The notes under the pieces are model-generated. The model made no database searches. It had not been told where the DNA came from and worked only from the letters and a program-made list of their open reading frames with translations. Of a stretch of DNA of 64,000 nt, positions 8,466-17,599 are shown piece by piece (within the stretch, counting starts at the first letter, position 1; each line of letters begins with the position of its first letter). Source of the stretch: Sphingomonas jeddahensis (GTDB taxonomy: Bacteria; Pseudomonadota; Alphaproteobacteria; Sphingomonadales; Sphingomonadaceae); assembly GCF_001981525.1 (NCBI RefSeq), contig NZ_MPSB01000002.1, positions 310,001 through 374,000 on the forward strand, given 5' to 3'. The position numbers were made by a program, and so were the translations under genes.

Positions 8466-9397
8466 TCTCTTCGGATGTGATCGTCGAGCCGGCGCCCGCC
8501 AAGCTCAACCTTGCGCTGCACGTGCGACGGCGAAGGGCGGACGGGTATCACGACATCGAGACACTGTTCGCCTTTTGCCGCGACGGCGATGTGGTGACGG
8601 TGGCGGATGCTGAGGCGGATAGCTTTGCGATGACCGGGCCGTTTGCGGGGGCGTTGAGCGGCATTGCTCGTCAGCCCGTCCTTGATCCGGAAGGCTGCTG
8701 CTCGCCCCGCGCCGAAGAAGAAGCGGAGCGCCGGCTCAGGGCCGGGGCCACGGCGGGGGTGTGGCCGCGTGACAATCTCGTCACGCGGGCGGCGGATGCG
8801 TTTCGGGGTGCGTTCGGGGTCACGCAGCGGCACGCGATCGTGCTGGAGAAGAACCTGCCGATCGCGTCGGGGATCGGCGGCGGGTCGGCGGATGCGGCGG
8901 CGACGTTGCGGGCGCTGGCGCGGCGGCATGGCGTCGCCCACGATGCGCCCGGATTGCTCGCCATTGCCGCTGAACTTGGCGCGGATGTGCCTGCATGCCT
9001 TGGCGGGCGGACCGCATTTGGCACCGGCAAGGGGGACGCACTCGCCTCGCTTGATGGCTGGAGCGACACGCCGGTGCTGCTCGTCAATCCCGGCGTGGCG
9101 GTCTCCACCGCCGCCGTGTTCACGGGCTGGGACGGCGTGGATCGCGGCGCGCTCGATCCGGCCGATCCGCTCGATGGACGAAACGACCTGGAGTCCCCTG
9201 CCCGCGCGATCGCGCCGGTGATCGGCGGTGTCGTCGCGCTGCTCGCGGCGCAGCCGGGGGTGACGCTGGCGCGCATGTCGGGCTCCGGTGCGACCTGTTT
9301 CGCGCTGTTCGCCACGCCTGCCGACCGCGACGCCGCCGATGCCGCCGTTGCGCATGCAGCGCCCGATTGGTGGCGGCTCGCCACCACACTCGCATGA
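8462..9397 (+). CDS. ispE: 4-diphosphocytidyl-2-C-methyl-D-erythritol kinase
   Basis: IspE is the ATP-dependent GHMP-family kinase of the MEP isoprenoid pathway. The N-terminal PAPAKLNLALHVRRRRADGYH and the glycine-rich ATP loop LPIASGIGGGSADAAATL are diagnostic, and LARMSGSGATCFALF is the C-terminal GHMP motif. The protein (311 residues) is somewhat longer than usual because residues of about 70-98 are encoded by a REP-like element (8669-8753) kept in frame. It is coupled by ATGA overlaps to the TPR gene upstream and the hydratase-like gene downstream. Confidence 0.95.
   Translation: MISSDVIVEPAPAKLNLALHVRRRRADGYHDIETLFAFCRDGDVVTVADAEADSFAMTGPFAGALSGIARQPVLDPEGCCSPRAEEEAERRLRAGATAGVWPRDNLVTRAADAFRGAFGVTQRHAIVLEKNLPIASGIGGGSADAAATLRALARRHGVAHDAPGLLAIAAELGADVPACLGGRTAFGTGKGDALASLDGWSDTPVLLVNPGVAVSTAAVFTGWDGVDRGALDPADPLDGRNDLESPARAIAPVIGGVVALLAAQPGVTLARMSGSGATCFALFATPADRDAADAAVAHAAPDWWRLATTLA
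8669..8753. repeat. REP-like element inside ispE
   Basis: The segment CGTCAGCCCGTCCTTGATCC through GCCGGGGCCACGG aligns along its length with the intergenic copy at 2231-2313, including GAAGAAGAAGCGG and GGCTCAGGGCCGGGG. It codes for about 28 extra residues just before the conserved DNLVTRAADAFRG of IspE. Confidence 0.75.
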
Positions 9398-10092
9398 TCG
9401 GGCTTGACCGGGCCAGCGAGGTCTGGCGCGTGACGCTCGACCGGCCGGCGCGGCGCAATGCGATGGCGACGGAGCATTGGCTGGCGCTGGTCGAAACGGT
9501 TGCGCGCATCCCGCCCGAGGCAGCCGTGGTGCTGTTGCGGTCGGGCGTGCCAGACATCTTCTCGGCCGGCGCCGATCTTGGCGAGGTCGCCCGGCTGCAT
9601 GAGGACGCCGCGCTGCGCGCGCCGTTCCGGCTTGCGCTGCGTGCGGCGGTGGATGCCGTGGCAGCGCTGCCGATGCCGGTCGTTGCCGCAATTGACGGCG
9701 GCTGTCACGGCGCAGCGGTGGCGCTGGCGCTCGCCGCTGACATCCGAGTCGCCGGTCCGGGAGCCAGCTTCGGGTTGCCGCCGGCGCGGCTCGGCATTTC
9801 CTATCCAGCGGAGGATATTGCGCGCTTGTCCGCGCTGGTCGGGCCGGGTCAGGCGGCGCGACTGCTGTTCACCGCCGTGACGATCGACGCGGCCGAGGCG
9901 CAGCGAACCGGGCTGGTCGAGATGATCGGCGACGGGGCGGCGGTGGCGGCGTCGATCGCGGCGAATGATGCAACCGCCTTGACCGCGCTCAAGGCGATGC
10001 TGCGCAATCCGGGCGACCCGGCGCACGGCCACGCCTTTGAAAACAGTTTCGCCAGTCCGCGACTCGGCGCGGCGACACAACGCTATCGTTGA
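9394..10092 (+). CDS. enoyl-CoA hydratase/isomerase family protein
   Basis: This is a crotonase-fold protein of 232 residues, coupled to ispE by an ATGA overlap. The oxyanion-hole segment FSAGADL and the following helix are present, as is the second half ([19 protein letters not shown] and [13 protein letters not shown]). The two positions that carry catalytic glutamates in true hydratases (GGGxE and FGxPE) are not glutamate here. It may therefore catalyse another crotonase-fold reaction or only bind CoA esters. Family membership is clear; the reaction is not. Confidence 0.85.
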   Translation: MIGLDRASEVWRVTLDRPARRNAMATEHWLALVETVARIPPEAAVVLLRSGVPDIFSAGADLGEVARLHEDAALRAPFRLALRAAVDAVAALPMPVVAAIDGGCHGAAVALALAADIRVAGPGASFGLPPARLGISYPAEDIARLSALVGPGQAARLLFTAVTIDAAEAQRTGLVEMIGDGAAVAASIAANDATALTALKAMLRNPGDPAHGHAFENSFASPRLGAATQRYR

Positions 10093-10123
10093 TCGCGGGT
10101 TCTGCACGCGCGATACTGTCGCC

Positions 10124-10651
10124 ATGCCAATTGACGAGAGCCGCCCATTTATCCCTGTCCGAATCGCGGTGCTGACCGTCTCGGACACGCGCGGCCTGGC
10201 GGAGGATCGCTCTGGCGATACGCTGGTGGCGCGGCTAGCCGAGGCAGGGCATGTGCTGGCCGAGCGGGCCATCCTGCGCGACGATGCCGACATGATCGTA
10301 GCGCTGCTTCACCGCTGGATCGATGACGAGAGCGTTGATTGCGTCATCACCACCGGCGGCACCGGCGTGACCGGCAGGGACGTGACGCCCGAGGCGATTG
10401 AGCGGGTCGCCGACAAGATGATCCCTGGCTTTGGCGAACTGTTCCGCTGGCTGTCGTTCAAAACGATCGGCACCTCGACGGTGCAGTCGCGCGCCTGCGC
10501 CTGCGTGGCGCGCGGGACCTATATCTTCGCCCTCCCCGGATCGACCGGCGCGGTAAAGGACGGGTGGGACGGGATCCTTCGGGACCAGCTCGATAGCCGG
10601 CATGGCCCGTGCAATTTCGTGGAGCTGATGCCGCGGCTCATGGAGCGCTGA
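10124..10651 (+). CDS. moaB: molybdenum cofactor biosynthesis protein MoaB/Mog family
   Basis: Members of this family adenylate molybdopterin before molybdate insertion (Mog), or are thought to bind it (MoaB). The signature [14 protein letters not shown] and the later [15 protein letters not shown] are conserved. ATG at 10124 is chosen because the upstream extension overlaps the preceding gene and has no similarity to the family; it gives 175 residues, typical for MoaB. No other cofactor gene is in the window. The IS3-family element begins about 100 bp downstream. Confidence 0.9.
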   Translation: MPIDESRPFIPVRIAVLTVSDTRGLAEDRSGDTLVARLAEAGHVLAERAILRDDADMIVALLHRWIDDESVDCVITTGGTGVTGRDVTPEAIERVADKMIPGFGELFRWLSFKTIGTSTVQSRACACVARGTYIFALPGSTGAVKDGWDGILRDQLDSRHGPCNFVELMPRLMER

Positions 10652-10829
10652 CAGGCGGGCGAAAACGCTACTGCCGCAGGCCTTCGCCCTGAACTCGCTT
10701 TCGGGTCCACTCAATAGCCCGCGTTGCCGATGCTTGAGGCACGGTGGATGTGACGTCCTCCCTGTTTTTTCATCCACGCTGAGTGAGAGTTTTCTGGCCC
10801 TTTGAAGCCTGCGGGCGAGGAGCTGGGAC

Positions 10830-11096
10830 ATGAAGAAGACGAGGCACACCGAGGAGCAGATTCCCTTCGCGCTGAAGCAAGCGGAGACGGGTACGTCGGT
10901 GGCGGAAGTGATCCGCCGGATAGGGATCTCGGAGCAGACGTTCTACCGCTGGAAGAAGGTGTATGGCGGGCTCGGCGTGGGCGAGCTGCGGCGCCTGAAG
11001 CTGCTCGAGGAGGAGAACCGCAAGCTCAAGCAGCTGGTCGCGGATCTGAGTCTCGACAAGCATATCCTGCAGGATGTCCTGGCAAAAAAGCCCTGA
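10830..11096 (+). CDS. IS3-family transposase OrfA
   Basis: An 88-residue protein with an N-terminal helix-turn-helix ([15 protein letters not shown] through [15 protein letters not shown]) and a leucine-zipper-like C-terminus ([20 protein letters not shown]). It binds the element ends and, through frameshifting at 11084-11090, supplies the N-terminus of the OrfAB transposase. Confidence 0.92.
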   Translation: MKKTRHTEEQIPFALKQAETGTSVAEVIRRIGISEQTFYRWKKVYGGLGVGELRRLKLLEEENRKLKQLVADLSLDKHILQDVLAKKP

Positions 11097-11929
11097 CGCC
11101 TGGACGACGGCGCGAACTCGTCGCGCACGTCCAGGCGTCCCATGGCGTCAGCGAGCGGCGCAGCTGCTCGGCGCTGGGCGTCGACCGGTCGTCGGTGCGC
11201 TACGTGTCGCATCGACTGGACCAGGCGCCGCTGATGCTGCGCATCCGTGATTTGGCGGCGACGCGGACGCGGTACGGCTACTTCAGGATCTACATCCTGC
11301 TGCGCAGGGAGGGATGGTTCGTGAATCACAAGCGCGTCTACCGTCTCTACCGGAATGATGGACTGAGCCTTCGGCTCAAGAAATCCAGACGCAACGTCAG
11401 CGCTGCCAACCGCGACCGACAACCTGCGGCTGCGGCAGCCAACGAGATGTGGTCGATGGACTTCGTCTCCGACGCGCTGTTCGATGGCCGGCGGTTGCGG
11501 GCGCTGACCGTGGTCGATGCGTTCACGCGCGAGGTGCTGGCGATTGACGTCCACCAGGGCATCAAGGGGGAGCAGGTGGTCGAGGTGATGGCACGGATCT
11601 CCTCGACGCGCGGCGCGCCCCGGACCATCCGGGTGGACAACGGGCCGGAGTTCATCTCGAAGGCACTCGACCGCTGGGCCTACGAGAACGGCGTCACACT
11701 GGATTTCAGCCGGCCAGGCAAGCCTACGGACAACGCCTTCGTGGAGTTGTTCAACGGCCGCCTGGGCGACGAGTGCCTGAACACGCACTGGTTCCTGTCC
11801 CTGGAGGACGCGCGGGCCAAGATCGAGGGCTGGCGGCGCGACTACAACGAGAGCCGTCCTCACACATCGCTTGGCTGGCTGACGCCGGTCGAATATGCTG
11901 CTGCCGCGGCCAAGATCGCGGCCGAATGA
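11084..11929 (+). CDS. IS3-family transposase OrfB (integrase core)
   Basis: The DDE catalytic domain is intact: Asp in WSMDFV, Asp in RVDNGPEF, and Glu in NAFVELFNG exactly 35 residues after the second Asp, followed by the usual LGDECLN. The frame lies -1 relative to OrfA and begins at the slippery run AAAAAAG (11084-11090), so the functional product is expected to be an OrfAB fusion made by programmed -1 frameshifting. The usual N-terminal HTH_21-like region ([18 protein letters not shown]) precedes the core. Confidence 0.92.
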   Translation, partial: KKALTPGRRRELVAHVQASHGVSERRSCSALGVDRSSVRYVSHRLDQAPLMLRIRDLAATRTRYGYFRIYILLRREGWFVNHKRVYRLYRNDGLSLRLKKSRRNVSAANRDRQPAAAAANEMWSMDFVSDALFDGRRLRALTVVDAFTREVLAIDVHQGIKGEQVVEVMARISSTRGAPRTIRVDNGPEFISKALDRWAYENGVTLDFSRPGKPTDNAFVELFNGRLGDECLNTHWFLSLEDARAKIEGWRRDYNESRPHTSLGWLTPVEYAAAAAKIAAE

Positions 11930-12144
11930 ACGCCGGATACTCACCCTCGACCTGTGAGAAACCGGGGGACCCTCATCACAACTGCCCTAACCCGCTTAAA
12001 CAGGCTGTATTCGGCGCTTCAACGACCAGAAACGCGACGTACTAAATCTCAGACCGAATGAGAAACCAGGAAAGCGCCGGGCTTGAACAAAGACCTGTGA
12101 ACCCTTGCAGGATCATGGTCGTTCAGAGGCGGAGGGTTGGAGCG

Positions 12145-12243
12145 ATGTTCCTTATTTTTTCGAAACGGCTGGGTTGCCTAAGCTCGACCGCCATATCGGT
12201 CGGCGTAAGTCTGCTGCTGCTCCATCTGCTCGGCTGGCTGTGA
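12145..12243 (+). CDS. possible 32-residue hydrophobic peptide upstream of the M48 gene
   Basis: ATG at 12145 follows GGAGGGTTGGAG and encodes a short hydrophobic peptide (MFLIFSKRLGCLSS then an SVGVSLLLLHLLGWL-like membrane segment). Its TGA overlaps the GTG start of the protease as GTGA, an arrangement typical of translational coupling. It could be a real small membrane protein or a leader peptide. I do not recognise it. Confidence 0.4.
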   Translation: MFLIFSKRLGCLSSTAISVGVSLLLLHLLGWL

Positions 12244-13694
12244 CGTCACATCGCAGCTTAGCTTTGGCGGCGCTCTTGGGGCTGCTGCTCGTCGGATGCG
12301 GCGAGGCTGCGACCGATCAGCCGGTGCGGATCACCGAGGACGAGCGGGCATATGGGGCCGAGCAGCATGTGGCCCTCCTCGCCGAATTTGGCGGCGCGTA
12401 CCAGGCCGAGGAAGCGCGCTACGTTGCAACCATTGGCGAGCGGATGGCGAGCGCCGCCGGGCTGGAAGGACAATGCTCCTTCACGCTGGTCAACAGCGAC
12501 GTCGTGAATGCTTTCGCGGTGCCCGGCTGCTTCATCTACGTGACGCGTGGCCTGGTCGCCATTGTCGGGAGCGAGGCCGAGCTCGCGTCGGTCCTGGGCC
12601 ACGAATTGGGGCACATCGCTGCCCGCCATGCCCAGCGGCAGGAACGCCGCTCGCTATGGCGCAGGCTGGGCGTGATCGCCGTTGGGCTGAGCGGGTCCGA
12701 ACGGCTGACGCGGCTAGCGGGGCGGGCCGCGCAGTTCTTCACGCTGCGCTACTCGCGTGGGCAGGAATATGCGGCGGACGATCACGGCATCCGATATCTT
12801 CAGCATGCCGGCTACGACGTCCACGCCGCCGCCGCGATGCTGGCTGCGCTCGGCCGGCAGGAGCGCTACATGAGCGCAAGGGCGGGGCGAGACTCAGCAC
12901 GCGGCATTCCGGAATGGGCGCTCAGTCATCCGCTCACCCAGCACCGCATCGACAGGGCGGGTGCAACGGCAGACGCCACCGGCCTCGCCGATGACGCCCT
13001 ACCAGAGAACACAGACGCTTACCTGAGCGAAATTGACGGGCTTCTCTACGGCGACGATCCCGAGCAGGGCTTTGTGACCGGGCGACGCTTCGCGCATCCG
13101 GTCATGCGTGTTACTTTCGAGGCGCCTCCCGGCTTCACCTTGACCAACAGTCCGCAGACGATCCGGCTGCAGGGGCCCGGCGGCATTGTCGGCGAATTCG
13201 GTGGCGGTGCCCTGCCGCCCGGCGGATTAGATAGATACGCCGAACTGCTGGCGCAGCAGACTGCCGGAGACGTGCCCGCCGAGGTGGCAGCGGCCGAGCG
13301 CACGGCCGTGAACGGCACGCAGGCCGTGCTTCTTCAGATGCGCCTGGCCGTCCGGCAGGGCACGGTTCCAGTCGCGATCGCCGTTTATGACGGGGGCGAC
13401 GGTCAGGCCTACCACATGGTCGTCATCTCGCCGCCAGCAGACGCCAATGCCGCACCCGTGCTCGCCTTGATCCGGTCGTTCCGGCGCCTCTCGGCGGCGG
13501 AGGCTGCGCAGCTCCGCCCGCGGATCGTCCGCGTGGTTCAGGTCGGTCCTGCCGACACCGCCTCCACCCTGATCAGCCGAATGGCCGACAGTACACCTGC
13601 CGCGTTGTTCGAGCTCCTCAACGGCAAGAGCGCTGGTCAGCCGCTCCGGCCCGGCGAGCGGGTGAAGCTGGTCACTTATGACGAGGAAAGCTGA
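12240..13694 (+). CDS. M48-family metalloprotease lipoprotein
   Basis: This is a zinc metalloprotease of the BepA/LoiP type, which acts on outer-membrane proteins in the periplasm. GTG at 12240 gives a lipoprotein signal with lipobox LVGC around residue 20. The zinc motif HELGH lies in ASVLGHELGHIAARHAQ, and the third ligand region QEYAADDHGIRYL follows. The C-terminal roughly 200 residues contain no TPRs, unlike BepA, but end in a small domain (DSTPAALFELLNGK and RPGERVKLVTY) resembling a peptidoglycan-binding LysM-like or SH3-like motif. The gene ends 1 nt before the start of the phytase-like gene, so they form an operon. Confidence 0.9.
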   Translation: MTSHRSLALAALLGLLLVGCGEAATDQPVRITEDERAYGAEQHVALLAEFGGAYQAEEARYVATIGERMASAAGLEGQCSFTLVNSDVVNAFAVPGCFIYVTRGLVAIVGSEAELASVLGHELGHIAARHAQRQERRSLWRRLGVIAVGLSGSERLTRLAGRAAQFFTLRYSRGQEYAADDHGIRYLQHAGYDVHAAAAMLAALGRQERYMSARAGRDSARGIPEWALSHPLTQHRIDRAGATADATGLADDALPENTDAYLSEIDGLLYGDDPEQGFVTGRRFAHPVMRVTFEAPPGFTLTNSPQTIRLQGPGGIVGEFGGGALPPGGLDRYAELLAQQTAGDVPAEVAAAERTAVNGTQAVLLQMRLAVRQGTVPVAIAVYDGGDGQAYHMVVISPPADANAAPVLALIRSFRRLSAAEAAQLRPRIVRVVQVGPADTASTLISRMADSTPAALFELLNGKSAGQPLRPGERVKLVTYDEES

Positions 13695-13695
13695 G

Positions 13696-14919
13696 ATGCC
13701 TGACGTGTCGGTCGAGCGGCTTGCTTGGGAGGACCCGGTAATCGGAACGATTGCTCTCCCCCGCGGCGTCATGACGCTGCGATACGGCTTCGGCTCAGGA
13801 CTCTCGACGCGCCCCGGCGATGCGCCGGGCCGGATCTGGGCAATTGGCGACCGCGGACCAAACATCAAGGTCAGGGACCTGATCGACACCTATGGCGTCG
13901 ATCATCTGGCGCACCTTCTCGACATTCCCGGTGCCAAGATCATGCCGCGTCCCGACGTAGGTCCGACGCTCGCCGAGTTGCGGGTCGAGGATGATGCGGT
14001 TGTCCTGGTACGCATGCTGCCGCTGACCGATGCAAGCGGCCATCCCCTGTCAGGGCTCGCCAATCCCGGCTGTGAGGATCTGCTGGCCGAGCCGGTTTTC
14101 GACCTTTCTGGCGCACTGATCCCTGCCGATCCGCACGGGCTCGACACTGAGGGGCTGGTCGCACTATCCGACGGCGGGTTCTGGGTGGGCGACGAGTTCG
14201 GGCCTTCGCTCGTCCGCCTCGACCGTGATGGCAGAGTTAAGGCGCGGCTGCTGCCCGGCGCGTCCGGCGTGCAGGTGAACAGCGGAGCCGTCTTGCCGGC
14301 GATTGCCGCCAAGCGCCAGCTCAATCGCGGCTTCGAGGCGCTGACGATCTCCGCGGACGAGCGCTGGATCTATCTCGCTTTCCAAAGCCCGCTCGCGCAC
14401 CCGGATGAGGATGCGCACAAGCAGGCGCGCCACGTCCGCCTTTGGCGCCTCGACGCAGCCACCGGCACTGTGACGACACAATATATCTATCCGCTGGACC
14501 CGCCCGAGAGCTTCGCACGGGATTGCGCGCTCGGCGCCTTCAAGCGTAGTGACATCAAGGTCAGTGAACTGCTCTGGCTCGGGCCCGACACGCTGCTGGT
14601 GCTGGAGCGCGGGTCGGCGACCACCAAGATTTACCGGTGCGTCCTCGACACGGACACGGAGGTGGTTGCGGAGCACCTGAAGGTGACAACGCGTCCGACA
14701 CTGGAGGAGCTCAGCGCGGCGGACGACGCACCCGTGCCGGTTCTTACCAAGACGCTGCTCTTCACCAGCGACGATTTTCCCGAAGTTACCGCGGATCTGG
14801 AAGGCATGGCGTTGCTATCGCCCACGGAGTTGCTGCTAGTCAGCGACAACGATTTCGGCGTCATGGGTGCGGAGACGCAGTTCTGGCGCGTGCGGCTGGA
14901 TCGATTGTTGATAGACTGA
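13696..14919 (+). CDS. esterase-like activity of phytase family protein
   Basis: The 407-residue protein matches the phytase-like beta-propeller family (PF13449 type). It has the N-terminal AIGDRGPNI, the central DTEGLVALSDGGFWVGDEFGPSLVRLDRDG, NRGFEALTIS, and the C-terminal ADLEGMALLSPTELLLVSDNDFG. Such proteins are thought to hydrolyse phosphoesters or esters with metal help. No signal peptide is visible, which is unusual for the family. ATG at 13696 follows GAGGAAAG, and the gap to the protease stop is a single base, so the two are co-transcribed. Confidence 0.85.
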   Translation: MPDVSVERLAWEDPVIGTIALPRGVMTLRYGFGSGLSTRPGDAPGRIWAIGDRGPNIKVRDLIDTYGVDHLAHLLDIPGAKIMPRPDVGPTLAELRVEDDAVVLVRMLPLTDASGHPLSGLANPGCEDLLAEPVFDLSGALIPADPHGLDTEGLVALSDGGFWVGDEFGPSLVRLDRDGRVKARLLPGASGVQVNSGAVLPAIAAKRQLNRGFEALTISADERWIYLAFQSPLAHPDEDAHKQARHVRLWRLDAATGTVTTQYIYPLDPPESFARDCALGAFKRSDIKVSELLWLGPDTLLVLERGSATTKIYRCVLDTDTEVVAEHLKVTTRPTLEELSAADDAPVPVLTKTLLFTSDDFPEVTADLEGMALLSPTELLLVSDNDFGVMGAETQFWRVRLDRLLID

Positions 14920-15320
14920 TCAAACCAGCACGCTGGCCGTACGTACGTCGGCTAAAGTAGCAAGCAGGACGACGAGCTTACCGATCCGCCGCTTGTTCAT
15001 GCAGGCTTGAGTGACATGGAATTTCCGTTCAGGGCGGAAATGCCAGGCGCGGGGGCCACTAGGTCACGTCAGAACGTCGGGTCATCGGCGGCTTGCCGCG
15101 CCGTTGCGGTGGCCTTCTCTTCTCAAAGCTGCCGTCGCGTTCACGTTGCAACATGTTGCTTGCCACTGTGTGCACGACCTTCGCGAGACCGTGCACGTCG
15201 GTTGGCTGGACCAATCTCGCGCGCCCTCTGGCCGGCTTCGGTCCTATGCGTCAGCCTCGCTCTGCGTGAACCTTGCCCGTTTGCAGAAGTTAGATGGCCG
15301 ACTTTCGTTCAGGAGTGGTC
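14920..15320. other. intergenic region, no gene seen
   Basis: This 401-bp stretch contains only short unsupported frames. The one structured piece is a perfect 7-bp stem at 15021-15027/15035-15041 (ATTTCCG and CGGAAAT) just after the phytase-like gene, which could be a weak terminator. Confidence 0.5.
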
Positions 15321-16376
15321 ATGAGCACGTCAGCGAAGCCGTCCATCGCCTCGGCCCGATTTCTTGCCGTTGCGCTCTTGCTTGGCTCGTGTGGCAAGAT
15401 CGAGCAGGACAAGCCGGTTGAGACTGCGCAGACGCGCGCGGAAGCCAAGCGGCACAAGGACGCCTGTGCTTCGGGCACCGCTTATGATCGCATGAAGCGC
15501 GTCATCTTCGATGAGGCGCGAAAACAGAGCAGCCACCGCACCAACCTCGACACACTCGAAGCATTTTCCATCGTCAGGATGGAAGGGCCAGTAGTGGAGG
15601 GTCGTGACCCGACGCTCGACGTTACGCGATGCAGAGGGCGATTTATTCTGGACGTTCCGCCCGGTTCCGAACAGGCACTCGGAGGTGAGCGGCGCTTAAG
15701 TGCGGACATCGCCTACACCGCTCAGGATGCCGCAGATGGGAGCGGTCTCGTCTATGTCGTCACAGGCGCAGAACCGATCGTTAGCAGACTTGCTGCGTTC
15801 GACCTCTCGGACGCGACCTACCGCCCGCTTCCCGCCCTCGATGCCGACGCGCCAAAGACCGAAACCACACACGCGGATGAGCGGACCGCCGAGCCGCCGC
15901 GCCGAGTTTCTGCTTCCGAACTCGGCGGCTTAGGCTCGGACGAACCTGAGCACGAGGCTGCGGCTCGAGGCGCCCGTACCGCGAGCACGAGCACGAGCAC
16001 GACAAGGATACCAGAAGCGCGAACGGTCACGAGCCCCGTTCGATCTGACGCTCTCGCCGCGTCAGCGGGCGAGGGCGTTGTGCGTACCTTCTACAACGCC
16101 CTAGGCGCTGGGCGTGGCGAAGTGGCCTCAGCGCAGGTCATTCCGGAAAAGCGATCCAGCCGCGCCTATTCCGCCGATGCAATCTCACGCTTCTACGGCA
16201 GGTTACCCGAGCCATTGCGGCTCACCAGCGTCAGTTCCCTTTCGGGGAGCGCCTACCGGGTAACGTACCGCTACGCTGCCCCTGGATTGCGCTGCAACGG
16301 GAGTGCGATTGTCCGGCTCACTTCGCGCGAAAGCCGGCCTCTCATCAGGTCCATCACTGCTTCAAACGGTTGTTAG
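15321..16376 (+). CDS. hypothetical lipoprotein
   Basis: I do not recognise the family. ATG at 15321 with AGGAG upstream gives a lipoprotein signal peptide (FLAVALLLGSC, lipobox LGSC). The middle (about residues 165-230) is low-complexity and polar, including a Thr-Ser run from a GAGCAC triplet repeat, and looks like a disordered linker. The last 85 residues (VVRTFYNALGAGRGEVASA through CNGSAIVRLTSRESRPLI) resemble a small SnoaL/NTF2-like or lipoprotein C-terminal domain with two cysteines. It stands alone and is flanked by non-coding DNA. Confidence 0.7.
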   Translation: MSTSAKPSIASARFLAVALLLGSCGKIEQDKPVETAQTRAEAKRHKDACASGTAYDRMKRVIFDEARKQSSHRTNLDTLEAFSIVRMEGPVVEGRDPTLDVTRCRGRFILDVPPGSEQALGGERRLSADIAYTAQDAADGSGLVYVVTGAEPIVSRLAAFDLSDATYRPLPALDADAPKTETTHADERTAEPPRRVSASELGGLGSDEPEHEAAARGARTASTSTSTTRIPEARTVTSPVRSDALAASAGEGVVRTFYNALGAGRGEVASAQVIPEKRSSRAYSADAISRFYGRLPEPLRLTSVSSLSGSAYRVTYRYAAPGLRCNGSAIVRLTSRESRPLIRSITASNGC

Positions 16377-16609
16377 CGCTTAGAGATCGGTCGTCCCCAT
16401 CGCCAAGTGTCCGGACGAAAGGTGCTGACGCCCAGAGTTGGCCTCGGATCCGCAGCATCTCGGCGTTGATGACCCAAGGCGACGCTAAGCATGCCTTCGG
16501 CACTTCCTGAAGGCTGCCGTTCGTTCAGGTCGTTCGAAGAGGTTGTCGAGGTCTCGGCCCCGCTCTCGCGTGATCGGTCGATCGCACGCGATGATCGCCT
16601 AGGCGCCGA
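16377..16609. other. intergenic region, no gene seen
   Basis: There is no credible coding sequence. It contains one copy of the 10-mer CGTTCGTTCA (16518-16527), which recurs in three other gene-poor stretches of the window. Confidence 0.5.
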
Positions 16610-17503
16610 TCAAACGGCGAGACTGCGCGCCATGTCGATGAACGCCCGGAACGCGGCAGACGGATTGCGCCGGTTGGCATAGTAGAGGCACACGGGCGAC
16701 AACGGGGGCGTCCACTCTTCCAGCACCCGGACGAGCCGCCCGGCCTCTATGTCCTCGCGCACGTCGGACTCCATGGCATAGGCGATGCCCACGCCGTCCA
16801 GAACGGCGATCCGCGTGAGACTGGCCTCGTCAAGCGTGATCGGGCCATCGACATCGATCTGGACGGGCTGTCCGTGCTTCTCGAACTGCCAGCGATGCAG
16901 CGCGCCGTTAGGCAGCCGGATGCGCAGGCAGGCGTGGCGCAGGAGATCGGGTGGGACGCTGGGCTTGCCGTTCGCCTCAAAATAGGCGGGCGTCGCGACC
17001 ACAGCGAAACGTCGCGCGGGTCCGATCGGCACCGCTATCATGTCGCTCGGAACAAGGTTGGCGCTTCTCAGGCCGAGATCAAACCCGGCCGCGACGATAT
17101 CGACGATCCGGCCCTCCGTGACGATATCGACATGGACCTGCGGATAGCGGCGCAAGAAGGGGAGTAGCAGCGGACGCATAACCTCTCGCGCACCGGTCGG
17201 GAAGGCGTTGATGCGCAGCGTGCCCGAAGGCGTGTCCTGCTGCGCGCGCGCCGTTCCCATCGCCTCGTGCAACACCCGGACCGCCGGCCGCACCTGATCG
17301 ACGAAGGTCTGCCCCGCATCGGTCAAAGAGACGCTGCGAGTCGTGCGATTGAACAGCCGGACGCCGAGCCGACGCTCCAGCTTGCCGATCAGGTTGCTCA
17401 ACGCCGTGGTCGACAGCCCGAGTTCCAGCGCCGCGGCGCGGAACGATCCCCGCCGTGCAATGGCCAGGACTGCGTCAAATTCGATGAGCCCGTGCGTCGC
17501 CAT
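16610..17503 (-). CDS. LysR-family transcriptional regulator
   Basis: A 297-residue regulator with an N-terminal winged HTH ([51 protein letters not shown]) and a periplasmic-binding-like effector domain. ATG at 17503 is chosen because upstream codons do not match the family. It diverges from the SnoaL-like/SDR pair across 96 bp that contains the LysR-type site ATCA-N4-TGAT at 17546-17557, so it probably controls that pair and itself. The inducer is unknown. Confidence 0.93.
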   Translation of the reverse strand: MATHGLIEFDAVLAIARRGSFRAAALELGLSTTALSNLIGKLERRLGVRLFNRTTRSVSLTDAGQTFVDQVRPAVRVLHEAMGTARAQQDTPSGTLRINAFPTGAREVMRPLLLPFLRRYPQVHVDIVTEGRIVDIVAAGFDLGLRSANLVPSDMIAVPIGPARRFAVVATPAYFEANGKPSVPPDLLRHACLRIRLPNGALHRWQFEKHGQPVQIDVDGPITLDEASLTRIAVLDGVGIAYAMESDVREDIEAGRLVRVLEEWTPPLSPVCLYYANRRNPSAAFRAFIDMARSLAV

Positions 17504-17542
17504 TATCCCCCTTTCCACAACGCCGCATGGCGCTTTGCCCTG

Positions 17543-17557
17543 ATTATCAGAAATGAT
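17543..17557. promoter_or_regulatory. candidate LysR operator
   Basis: The dyad ATCAGAAATGAT, within a T-N11-A frame, lies in the divergent LysR/SnoaL gap about 45 nt from either start. Its position and symmetry fit a LysR-type binding site. Confidence 0.4.
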
Positions 17558-17599
17558 TGTGCGCGTTAGCTGTGTCTCGCCTCTCAAAGGAGCCGAACA

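Larger units (their letters stand above)
10751..11975 (+). mobile_element. IS3-family insertion sequence
   Basis: The ends are inferred from an imperfect inverted repeat: TGACGTCCTCCCTGTTTTTT at 10751 against TGAGGGTCCCCCGGTTTCTC read inward from 11975. Between them lie orfA and orfB in -1 register with an A6G slippery site, the standard IS3 organisation. Both reading frames are intact, so it may be active. I see no convincing target-site duplication (flanks GATG and TCAC), so the exact ends may be off by a few bases. Confidence 0.8.

Noticed and set aside
10740..11980. Target-site duplication around the IS3-family element
   Set aside because: Bases next to the inferred ends (GATG and TCAC) do not match, so I do not claim a duplication.
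15962..15999. GAGCAC repeat as a tandem-repeat locus
   Set aside because: There are only about three units within a coding linker, too few to call a variable repeat.
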